NCBI RefSeq assembly: GCF_033547075.1
Contig: NZ_CP137891.1
Coordinates: 3,038,001 to 3,102,000 of the forward strand
Direction of reading: 5' to 3'
Source: Flavobacterium ardleyense
GTDB lineage: Bacteria > Bacteroidota > Bacteroidia > Flavobacteriales > Flavobacteriaceae
DNA: 64,000 bases
Below are positions 8,204-15,417 of this stretch, in pieces (position 1 is the stretch's first letter; each line of letters begins with the position of its first letter). A program made the position numbers and the translations under genes. The notes under the pieces were generated by a model that was given only the letters and a program-made list of their open reading frames with translations, was not told the DNA's origin and searched no databases.

Positions 8204-9114
8204 GAGCCGTAGGCTCGACTTTATTGTAGCGCAGGATTTCAATCCTGCGTAATAGAGTTATTGTTTAGCACAAAAGAGCCGTAGGCTCGGCTTTATGATG
8301 AGCAAGTAATCTAAGATTAAAAACTTTTTTTCTTAATAGCCGAAGAAAAAATAAAATCCTCGTGTTATTTTTCCCCTCACAATTTACAATCCTAAATCAA
8401 ATCATCAAACAAATAACGTTCATCAAATTCAATCTCAAATTTTTCCAAAAGCTCTAAATATTCCTCTCTAAAAGTTTTTTTCGCGTGATGTTTTTCTTGA
8501 TTTTGTATATAAGAATATACATTTTGAATTTGCGACTGACTATAAGAAAAAGCACCATAACCTTCCTGCCACTCAAAACGATGCTCTAAAATTTTTTGAT
8601 CATTTATGAATTTGGAGGATTTGGCTTTCACCGTTTTCATCAATTCAGACATTGAGACAGTTGGTTTTAAAGAAAGAAAGCAATGAACGTGATCTTCAAC
8701 ACCATTTACAATAAGACTCTGACATCCCGTATTGTTAATAAATTTTGCAATAACAGAAAATACTTCGCTTCGCCATTCCTTGTTCAAGACTGCCTTCCGG
8801 TATTTCACAGCAAAAATAATTTGTACATAGACTTTATGATATGTATTTGCCATGATAATTTATTTGATTTGAAATTTCTCTGAAAGAAAATAAATTTATT
8901 AAATTCATAAAATATTATAAATACCTAATTAACAGATAAATATAAGGTATTTTATGTTTCTTCGGTATAATATTTATTCTAAAATTATCACGAGTAAAAT
9001 ATGTGTAGATTCTCTACCTGCAATTTATAAAATCGTTCCTCCGGAACTTCGGACAACGCACTTCTATCTGCAACGGATTAAACCGTTGCTACAATAAAGC
9101 CATCCCTACGGGTT
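8204..9114. mobile_element. Module 3: HUH transposase gene between the two halves of a BIME-like module
   Basis: The left half of the module (GAGCC-GTA-GGCTC, GTAG plus CGCAGGAT hairpin at 8226-8249, second GAGCC mini-hairpin to 8288) and the right half (GTTCC-TCC-GGAAC at 9035-9047, CAACGG hairpin plus CTAC at 9071-9092, ATCCC-TAC-GGG to about 9114) enclose the transposase gene at 8392-8853. In the other modules a 95-bp linker takes this place. It looks like the complete element, with the 265-bp modules as internally deleted forms. Confidence 0.7.
8392..8853 (-). CDS. IS200/IS605-type Y1 HUH transposase (RAYT-like)
   Basis: A 153-residue protein with the single-tyrosine HUH transposase fold that cuts and joins single-stranded hairpin DNA. 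The metal-binding HxH is in EDHVHCF (His55, His57), and the candidate nucleophile is the tyrosine in YSYIQNQE (Tyr115). The N-terminal strand TYHKVYVQIIFAVKYRK matches the IS200 family opening. Length is normal and the frame is intact, so it may be functional. No tnpB/iscB partner is present. It lies between the two halves of a hairpin module whose relatives flank it on both sides, the arrangement of REP-associated transposases and of IS200 with MITE-like derivatives. Confidence 0.88.
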   Translation of the reverse strand: MANTYHKVYVQIIFAVKYRKAVLNKEWRSEVFSVIAKFINNTGCQSLIVNGVEDHVHCFLSLKPTVSMSELMKTVKAKSSKFINDQKILEHRFEWQEGYGAFSYSQSQIQNVYSYIQNQEKHHAKKTFREEYLELLEKFEIEFDERYLFDDLI

Positions 9115-9261
9115 TAAAACGCATTGGAACGTGAATAAAATTATTTACATATCGTAATAGTCAACTAATCAATTCTAAAATCTCGAGAAATCTTAAAAGC
9201 TTTAGCGACGAACATTTATATTGCATGACAATGTTCGACCAGAGAGAGAAAATATAATTCA

Positions 9262-9526
9262 GAGCCGTAGGCTCGGCTTTATTGTAGCGCAGGATTTTAA
9301 TCCTGCGTAAAAGGAACGATGCGTTGCACGAAAAGAGCCGTAGACTCGGCTTTATGATTTACGCGTAAATTCATCTCAGCAACAAACTATTATTTTTAAA
9401 ATCAATTGCTGCCAAACATGTACATTGAAAATTTATAAAATCGTTCCTCTGGAACTTTTCAACTACATCATAATAATGTAAAACGGATTGAAATCCGTTG
9501 CTACAATAAAGCCATCCCTACGGGAT
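9262..9526 (+). repeat. BIME-like module 4
   Basis: The same 265-bp layout. GTAG-hairpin at 9284-9307, second mini-hairpin with one mismatch (GAGCC-GTA-GACTC, 9335-9347), inverted hairpin AAACGGAT-TGAA-ATCCGTTG plus CTAC at 9481-9504, terminal ATCCC-TAC-GGGAT at 9514-9526. Confidence 0.85.
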
Positions 9527-9672
9527 TAAAACGCATTGGAACGTTAATAAAATATATACATATCGGAATAGTCATCTAATCAATTCTGGAATTCAGAGAA
9601 ATCATTAAAATTTATGCGACGATTATTTATAGTGCATGACAACATTCGCCCAGAAATAGAAAATATAATTCA

Positions 9673-9937
9673 GAGCCGTAGGCTCGACTTTATTGTAGCG
9701 CAGGATTTTAATCCTGCGTAAAAGGAACGATGCATTGCACGAAAAGAGCCGTAGGCTCGGCTTTATGATTTACGCGTAAATTCATCGCAGCAATAAAATA
9801 TTATTTTTAAAATCAATTGTTGCCAAACATGCACATTGAAAATTTATAAAGTCGTTCCTATGGAACTTATCAGCTACACTATCTCAATATACGACGGATT
9901 AAAATCCGTTGCTACAATAAAGCCATCCCTACGGGAT
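9673..9937 (+). repeat. BIME-like module 5
   Basis: The same 265-bp layout. GTAG-hairpin at 9695-9718, GTTCC-TAT-GGAAC at 9854-9866, inverted hairpin with CGACGGAT (one G-T wobble) at 9892-9911, terminal ATCCC-TAC-GGGAT at 9925-9937. Confidence 0.85.
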
Positions 9938-10089
9938 TGAGACGCCCCACTTTTTTTTAAGCTTATAATAATTTAGAAAAAAATCTAATTGGAAACAAAT
10001 TTTAAGATCCTATTCAATAACTAACTTCTTCACATTTTATCTTTCCTCGTTAAAACCGTACCTTCGTTGCCTTAATTTTTATTACAATT

Positions 10090-11949
10090 ATGAATATTTC
10101 AAAAATCCTTCTCATTTTAACTTTACTCATTATGAGTAGCTGCAATCAAGATAAAAAAGAATCTAATTCTCAAGACAAATTTGCAGAGGAACCACATTCT
10201 TTTGCACAGCCAAACAAGGCTTATATAAAACATCTGAAACTAGATATTAAAGTAGATTTTGATACGCAAATTATCAGCGGAACCGCTACCTACGATATTG
10301 AGAACAATGATAGTGACGAAATTATTTTAGATTCGAAATACTTGGATATCGTATCGGTAACGGCAGATGGAAAAGATACTGAATTTTCATTAGGAAAGTT
10401 TGACCAGCAATTAGGTCAAGCGCTAAACATCAAAATTCAAAAAGGAACAAAACAAATTGCGGTTACCTATAATACAACCAAAGACACCGAGGCAGTGCAA
10501 TGGCTCAATCCACAGCAAACTGCCGATAAGAAATATCCGTTTCTTTTTACACAAGGGCAAGCGATCTTGACTAGATCGTGGATTCCAATTCAGGATAGTC
10601 CTCAAATTAAAATTACTTATGAAGCCAACGTTCAAGTTCCTAAACACTTGATGGCAGTAATGAGTGCCGAAAATCCTAAAACGAAAACTACGGATGGATT
10701 GTATCATTTTGCAATGAAACAATCGATTCCTGCCTACTTGATTGCTTTGGCAGTTGGCGATATTGAATATAAAGCAATCAGTAATCGAACTGGAGTTTAT
10801 GCCGAGAAGTCAATGTTGGACAAAGTGCACAACGAGTTTTCGGATATGGAGAAGATGGTTTCGGCAGCCGAAAAGCTGTACGGTCCTTACGCCTGGGAAC
10901 AATTTGATGTATTGGTGTTACCTCCAAGTTTCCCATTTGGTGGAATGGAAAATCCACGATTGACATTTGCAACTCCAACCGTAATTGCTGGTGATAAAAG
11001 CTTAACCTCATTAGTTGCGCACGAACTAGCGCATTCTTGGTCTGGAAACCTAGTGACAAATGCCACGTGGAATGACTTTTGGCTGAACGAAGGTTTTACG
11101 GTCTATTTTGAAATGCGAATTATGGAAGCTGTTTACGGAAAAGAGCGCGGAGATATGCTGGCGTTAATTAGCAGACAAGATCTAAATGACGAATTAGAAA
11201 ATTTAGAAGACACTCCAGATGCTACGAAACTTAAGCTAGACTTAAAAGGACATAATCCAGATGATAGTATGAATAGCATCGCTTATGATAAAGGTTATTT
11301 ATTCTTACGAACTCTCGAAGAAAAAGTAGGGCGAGAAAAGTTTGATGCTTTTATCAAAACATATTTTAAAGTACACGAATTTTCGACAATGACAACTGAG
11401 AAATTTGTGGATTATTTAAATAAGAACCTTTTAGAAAAAAACAATATCACGTTCAATACTGATGAATGGATTTACAAATCTGGAATTCCCGCAAATCAGG
11501 CAATCATCACTTCGGATAAATTTAAAAATGTAGAAAGCAAACTGGCGCAATTCATTTCCACGGGCAATTTTGATAAAGAAGTAACTAAGGATTGGACACC
11601 ACAGGAATGGGTACATTTTGTTCGGAATTTTCCAAAAACTATGACCGCTGACCAAATGCTAGTTTTGGATAAGGAGTTAAATTTGACAAATTCTACAAAT
11701 TCCTATATTCAGATGGTTTGGTATGAACAGGCGTTAAATCAAAACTACCACGGAAATAATGTTGACAAAAAGATTGAAGAATTTCTAACTCAGGTTGGTC
11801 GTCGTTGGTATGTGGAAACACTTTTTAAAGCTTTCAAAAGAAATAATAGAATGGATGATGCTCTAAAGGTTTACGAAAAAGCACGTCCTAATTATCATTC
11901 GGTAACTGTAAAAACGATTGATGATCTATTGGGTTATAAAGCGAAATAA
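10090..11949 (+). CDS. M1 family metallopeptidase (aminopeptidase N/LTA4H-like), lipoprotein
   Basis: A zinc aminopeptidase anchored by lipid. The N-terminus is a lipoprotein signal (hydrophobic run then MSSC). After a beta-rich N-domain come the substrate-binding GGMEN motif and the zinc site HELAH at residues 311-315 with NEGF carrying Glu334, exactly the HExxH-x18-E spacing of M1 peptidases. The C-terminal third is helical, as in leukotriene A4 hydrolase-type enzymes; total length is 619. It probably trims peptides at the cell envelope. A weak -7-like TACCTTCG lies at 10059-10066. It is monocistronic, lying between the module array and a hairpin repeat. Confidence 0.94.
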   Translation: MNISKILLILTLLIMSSCNQDKKESNSQDKFAEEPHSFAQPNKAYIKHLKLDIKVDFDTQIISGTATYDIENNDSDEIILDSKYLDIVSVTADGKDTEFSLGKFDQQLGQALNIKIQKGTKQIAVTYNTTKDTEAVQWLNPQQTADKKYPFLFTQGQAILTRSWIPIQDSPQIKITYEANVQVPKHLMAVMSAENPKTKTTDGLYHFAMKQSIPAYLIALAVGDIEYKAISNRTGVYAEKSMLDKVHNEFSDMEKMVSAAEKLYGPYAWEQFDVLVLPPSFPFGGMENPRLTFATPTVIAGDKSLTSLVAHELAHSWSGNLVTNATWNDFWLNEGFTVYFEMRIMEAVYGKERGDMLALISRQDLNDELENLEDTPDATKLKLDLKGHNPDDSMNSIAYDKGYLFLRTLEEKVGREKFDAFIKTYFKVHEFSTMTTEKFVDYLNKNLLEKNNITFNTDEWIYKSGIPANQAIITSDKFKNVESKLAQFISTGNFDKEVTKDWTPQEWVHFVRNFPKTMTADQMLVLDKELNLTNSTNSYIQMVWYEQALNQNYHGNNVDKKIEEFLTQVGRRWYVETLFKAFKRNNRMDDALKVYEKARPNYHSVTVKTIDDLLGYKAK

Positions 11950-11960
11950 GTATTGAAAAC

Positions 11961-12110
11961 GTTAGCCCGCGTGAGGGATGGTCGTGGAAATCCTTTGTTG
12001 TGGCTTTGCGAAGCAAAAGCTACGACAAAGATTGGGAACAGACAGCCCGACCTCCCCAAAAATATCATTTCAACTTTTGCACAATTTTTCTTTGGGGAGG
12101 GCACGCCCAA
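11961..12110 (+). repeat. Dispersed hairpin element, family B copy 1
   Basis: A conserved frame (GCGTGAGGGATGG, then GTGGAAATCC, then CAGACAGCCCG, and GGGCACGCCCAA at the end) encloses two variable hairpins: CTTTGTTGTGGCTTT against AAAGCTACGACAAAG, and CTCCCC-AAA against TTTGGGGAG. A second copy with different stems lies at 57623-57784. Confidence 0.75.
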
Positions 12111-12132
12111 AAAAACATAATTACAACCAAAA

Positions 12133-12165
12133 AAAATCCCTCTACCAAGACGGTAAAGGGATTTT
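12133..12165 (-). terminator. Terminator of the ABC-F gene
   Basis: AAAATCCC pairs with GGGATTTT, with an inner TACC/GGTA pair. On the reverse strand it is followed by eight T, so it fits best as the terminator of the minus-strand ABC-F gene. Confidence 0.75.
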
Positions 12166-12201
12166 GATAATATAAATATTACAGAATACTGTTTTACAAT
12201 T

Positions 12202-13836
12202 TTACTTTTCTATTTCGCTAAGACTCTCCATTTTCTTCATTGCCAAGAAGCCTTTGATATCTTCAAAATGCTCTTTTACTCGGTGATCTCCGAATTCGAA
12301 AACCTTGGTAGCCAAGCCGTCAAGGAAATCTCTATCGTGAGAAACGAGGATTAATGTACCGTCAAAATCGCGCAATGCGTCCTTGATAATATCTTTGGTT
12401 TTCATATCCAAATGGTTTGAAGGCTCATCGAGAATCAGTAAATTCACTGGTTCCAGCAACAATTTGATCATGGCAAGTCTGGTCTTTTCACCACCAGAAA
12501 GCACTTTTACTTTCTTGGTAATGTCGTCACCTTGAAACATAAATGCACCTAAAATATCTTTAATTTTTGTACGTACATCACCAACTGCGATATCGTCAAT
12601 TGTTGAAAATATCGTTCCGTTTTCGTCCAATAAAGCTGCTTGATTCTGAGCGAAATAGCCAATCTGAGCGTTGTGTCCTATTTCGACACTTCCACTATTG
12701 ATTTCGATTTGCTTCATAATCGCTTTAATCATAGTTGATTTTCCCTGTCCGTTTTTACCAACAAAAGCAACTTTATCGCCACGCTCAATAACCAAATTTG
12801 CATCCTTGAAAATCAAGTGATCGCCGTAGGATTTTGTCAAATCTTTGACCACCACAGGATATTGTCCCGAACGAACCGAAGCTGGAAACTTCAGTTTAAG
12901 GGCTGAATTATCAATCTCGTCAATTTCTACAGGCACAATTTTCTCCAGCATTTTTACACGAGATTGCACCGATAATGTTTTAGAAAACGTTCCTTTAAAG
13001 CGCTCGATGAATTCCATATTTTCGGCAATCATCTTTTGCTGCTCATCATAGGCTTTTTGCTGATGCACTCTTCTATCTTTTCGAAGCTCTAAATAATGAG
13101 AATATTTAGCTTTATAATCGTAAATACGACCCATTGTAACTTCAATTGTTCTATTGGTAATATTGTCTACAAATGCTCTATCGTGCGAAATTACCACTAC
13201 CGCTTTTGCTGAATTTATTAGAAAATCTTCCAACCACTGAATACTTTCGATATCCATGTGATTCGTTGGCTCATCCAGTAGAATAAGATCGGGCTTCTGC
13301 AATAATATTTTTGCAAGTTCGATTCGCATACGCCATCCACCAGAGAATTCACTTGTAGGTCTTGTGAAATCAGTGCGTTCAAAACCAAGTCCGATCAGAA
13401 TTTTTTCGACTTCCGCTTCGTAGTTTATTTCTTCGATTGCGTAGAATTTCTCACTTAGATCTGATACACGCTCAATTAATTTCATATAAGCATCCGACTC
13501 GTAATCGGTGCGTATTGTCAGTTGCTCGTTTAAATGATCAATTTCAGCTTTCATAGCGAAGATTTCACCAAAGGCTTTTGAAGTTTCCTCCATAACAGTG
13601 GCATCATCCGTAGTCAACAAATGCTGAGGAAGATAAGCGATAACAGCATCTTTTGGTGCCGAAATTCCACCAGTACTCGGCTTGCTTTGACCGGCAATTA
13701 TCTTTAATAATGTCGATTTTCCAGCACCGTTTTTACCCATCAAGGCAATTTTGTCATTTTCATTTATGGCAAATGAAACATCAGAGAATAAGGTAGTTCC
13801 GCCAAACTGAACGGATATATCGTTTACTGTTATCAT
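12202..13836 (-). CDS. ABC-F family ATPase (ribosome-associated type)
   Basis: ABC-F proteins have two ATPase domains and no membrane part; they act on ribosomes in translation or antibiotic protection. The first domain has GKNGAGKST near residues 34-42, the signature SGGWRMRIELA and Walker B LILLDEPTNHMD. The linker is helical and charged. The second domain has GKNGQGKST, LSGGEKTRLAM and LLILDEPSNHLD. Length (544) is that of the YbiT/EttA-like group. The start MITVNDISVQFGG is standard. It has its own -7 box and terminator, so it is monocistronic. Whether it gives drug resistance cannot be told. Confidence 0.93.
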   Translation of the reverse strand: MITVNDISVQFGGTTLFSDVSFAINENDKIALMGKNGAGKSTLLKIIAGQSKPSTGGISAPKDAVIAYLPQHLLTTDDATVMEETSKAFGEIFAMKAEIDHLNEQLTIRTDYESDAYMKLIERVSDLSEKFYAIEEINYEAEVEKILIGLGFERTDFTRPTSEFSGGWRMRIELAKILLQKPDLILLDEPTNHMDIESIQWLEDFLINSAKAVVVISHDRAFVDNITNRTIEVTMGRIYDYKAKYSHYLELRKDRRVHQQKAYDEQQKMIAENMEFIERFKGTFSKTLSVQSRVKMLEKIVPVEIDEIDNSALKLKFPASVRSGQYPVVVKDLTKSYGDHLIFKDANLVIERGDKVAFVGKNGQGKSTMIKAIMKQIEINSGSVEIGHNAQIGYFAQNQAALLDENGTIFSTIDDIAVGDVRTKIKDILGAFMFQGDDITKKVKVLSGGEKTRLAMIKLLLEPVNLLILDEPSNHLDMKTKDIIKDALRDFDGTLILVSHDRDFLDGLATKVFEFGDHRVKEHFEDIKGFLAMKKMESLSEIEK

Positions 13837-13865
13837 ATAGTTTTATGCTTATTTTTTTGAATTTG

Positions 13866-13873
13866 CAAAGGTA
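13866..13873 (-). promoter_or_regulatory. Predicted -7 box of the ABC-F gene
   Basis: The reverse strand reads TACCTTTG (TAnnTTTG) about 30 bases before the start codon of the ABC-F gene. Confidence 0.5.
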
Positions 13874-14060
13874 GTTTAAAAAAGTTTACAGTAAACAGTT
13901 GACGGTTAACAGCGCTTAGTTTGTGAGTAAGAAAGTTGATATAGTTTCAAATTCGATAAAATGAGTTTTCTATTTTAAATAAGAGATTGATACTATAAGT
14001 TCGGAAATAACAGAGAAGTTTATAAAAGAAACTTGACGTAAACCAAAACTATGAGAACAC

Positions 14061-14503
14061 AAACCGTAAACTGTCAACCGTTAACTAACAAAAAAGCAGC
14101 CGCAATAAAAATTCACAACTGCTATTTGATTTAATTTTCAATTTTAGTCCCACGTCCAAACTGTAAACCGTGAACTGCAATCCGTCAACTAAGAAAAAAG
14201 CAGCCGCAACAAAAAGTCACAACTGCTAATAAATCTAAATTTCAATTTTAGACTCACGACCAAACTGTAAACCGTTAACTGTAAACCGTTAACTTACAAA
14301 AAAGCAGCTGCAACAAAAAGTCACAACTGCTACTAAATATAATTTTCAATATTAGAGTCACGCCCAAACTGTAAACCGTAAACTGCAAACCGTTAACTAA
14401 CAAAAAAGCAGCTGCAACAAAAAGTCACAACTGCTACTAAATACAATTTTCAATTTTAGACTCACGTCCAAACTGTAAACCGTAAACTGTAAACCGTAAA
14501 CTT
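14061..14503. repeat. Tandem array, 104-bp period
   Basis: The anchor AAACCG recurs at 14061, 14165, 14269, 14373 and 14477, and GCAGC recurs at 14096, 14200, 14304 and 14408: a constant 104-bp step, four full copies and a partial. Each copy has an ACTGTAAACCGTTAACTG-like palindromic run and an AGCAG/CTGCT hairpin which, on the reverse strand, ends in a T-run. An inverted partial copy lies at about 13882-13912. The gap 13837-14511 holds no gene. Confidence 0.88.
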
Positions 14504-14511
14504 AAATTAAA

Positions 14512-14730
14512 TTAAATACTCATTCTAAAATCCTCAACAATAGGATCAGCTTTTCCGAAGTCCACTTCCTCAATAAAGAGTTCAACTGCCATTCCAGATG
14601 TCCCAAAACCAGCAAGTCTTCCTGACTGAATATTATTTTTAAGTAATGTATCGATCCCAGCGTCTTCCAATTTCGTTTGAAGTGCTGTTGCTAAAATTTC
14701 GCTTCCCGAAAATATTTTCATTAATGCCAT
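14512..14730 (-). CDS. DUF2007 domain protein
   Basis: A 72-residue protein matching the small DUF2007 fold (ferredoxin-like, described as putative signal-transducing). The core reads MKIFSGSEILATALQTKLED, followed by an exposed strand with a glycine turn (AGFGTSGMAVELFI). The true start may be the fourth residue. It follows the DEAD-domain gene by 57 bases on the same strand and ends just before the 104-bp array, whose hairpins may end its transcript. Biochemical role unknown. Confidence 0.8.
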   Translation of the reverse strand: MALMKIFSGSEILATALQTKLEDAGIDTLLKNNIQSGRLAGFGTSGMAVELFIEEVDFGKADPIVEDFRMSI

Positions 14731-14787
14731 AGTATATTTTTTTAATTTTTTAGTAAAGCTTTGCTTATTTTTTAAAGGTACAAATAA

Positions 14788-15405
14788 TTATTCCTCGGTG
14801 TAATCAAAAATTTCGGGCTCCAAAAGTAATTTGTCGGCAAACACCTCAACGCGCTCTGTATATTTGTCAGTAAATACAAGACGTTGGGTTTTTGTAATAC
14901 TGTTTGAAATCCGCATCATCTTGGTTTCATGACGCTGCTTTAACAAGGTATCTGCATCATCGACAATAAACATTTTAAGCCGGTTTACGTTGAAGCCCGC
15001 AGTACTAAACATATTTGCCAATTTTTCAGGCGTTCCTACAAGTACATCGATTCCGGTTGAAATATAATTTTTATCATATTCCATATCTCCTTTTTCGTGC
15101 ACTCCATAAACCTGCAGTTTATTGTATTGACCTAATTTGTCAAACATTGCTTCTACTTCTAGCACTTTGGCTTTGTCTTCAACAATAATTAATGCTCGGG
15201 GAGATTCTTCGCCTTCTGCAACTAATTGTTGTAAAACATTAATCACAATTGTTGACGTTTTTCCAGTGCCTTGCGGCGAAATAACCATACAGTCGGCACC
15301 ACTCTTAATAATTGAAAAAGTATCTTCTTGGATTTCGTTCGCCTCGTCCAAACCTGATTCAACAAGGCCTTTTTGCAAATTGGGATTTATTTTCTTTAAT
15401 TTCAT
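14788..15405 (-). CDS. Orphan DEAD-like helicase N-terminal domain
   Basis: A 205-residue protein equal to only the first RecA-like lobe of a DEAD-box RNA helicase. Motif I is PQGTGKT and a motif Ib-like VGTPEKLANM is present. Motif II is VDDAD rather than DEAD, and the segment where SAT (motif III) should stand reads VFTDK. The second helicase lobe is absent, and no further helicase frame is found downstream, so this is not a recent truncation. It may bind ATP or RNA without unwinding. It starts 12 bases after the response regulator gene, so the two are probably cotranscribed. Confidence 0.8.
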   Translation of the reverse strand: MKLKKINPNLQKGLVESGLDEANEIQEDTFSIIKSGADCMVISPQGTGKTSTIVINVLQQLVAEGEESPRALIIVEDKAKVLEVEAMFDKLGQYNKLQVYGVHEKGDMEYDKNYISTGIDVLVGTPEKLANMFSTAGFNVNRLKMFIVDDADTLLKQRHETKMMRISNSITKTQRLVFTDKYTERVEVFADKLLLEPEIFDYTEE

Positions 15406-15417
15406 TTTTTATTTTCT

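Larger units (their letters stand above)
7383..9937. repeat. Tandem array of five BIME-like hairpin modules
   Basis: Modules start at 7383, 7799, 8204, 9262 and 9673. Four are exactly 265 bp by my count and the third is expanded by a transposase gene. The interval between module starts is 405-416 bp where no gene intervenes. The 140-151-bp spacers after modules 1, 3 and 4 are related to each other (CAATTCTRRAATCY, then GCGACGA or GCGCAGC, then AAAATATAATCTCA or AAAATATAATTCA), so the duplicated unit includes the spacer. A decayed copy of the left end is visible at about 7311-7351. No other gene is seen between 7222 and 10089. Confidence 0.85.

Noticed and set aside
8683..8883. Plus-strand open frame over the transposase gene
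   Set aside because: It is antisense to the HUH transposase and has no coding character.
7383..9937. CRISPR array, because of regularly spaced palindromic repeats
   Set aside because: Units are 265 bp with large, related spacers; there are no 25-40-bp repeats with unique spacers and no cas genes.
10423..10722. 99-codon minus-strand frame inside the M1 peptidase gene
   Set aside because: A shadow of a gene whose M1 motifs are unambiguous; composition is Phe/Arg/Cys-rich as expected of antisense reading.
14061..14503. CRISPR-like or protein-coding repeat
   Set aside because: The 104-bp step is not a multiple of 3, repeats vary throughout, and there is no separate spacer of unique sequence.
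14788..15405. Frameshifted or truncated full-length DEAD-box helicase gene
   Set aside because: The sequence downstream (14512-14787) holds a DUF2007 gene and a short gap, with no trace of the second helicase lobe in any frame.
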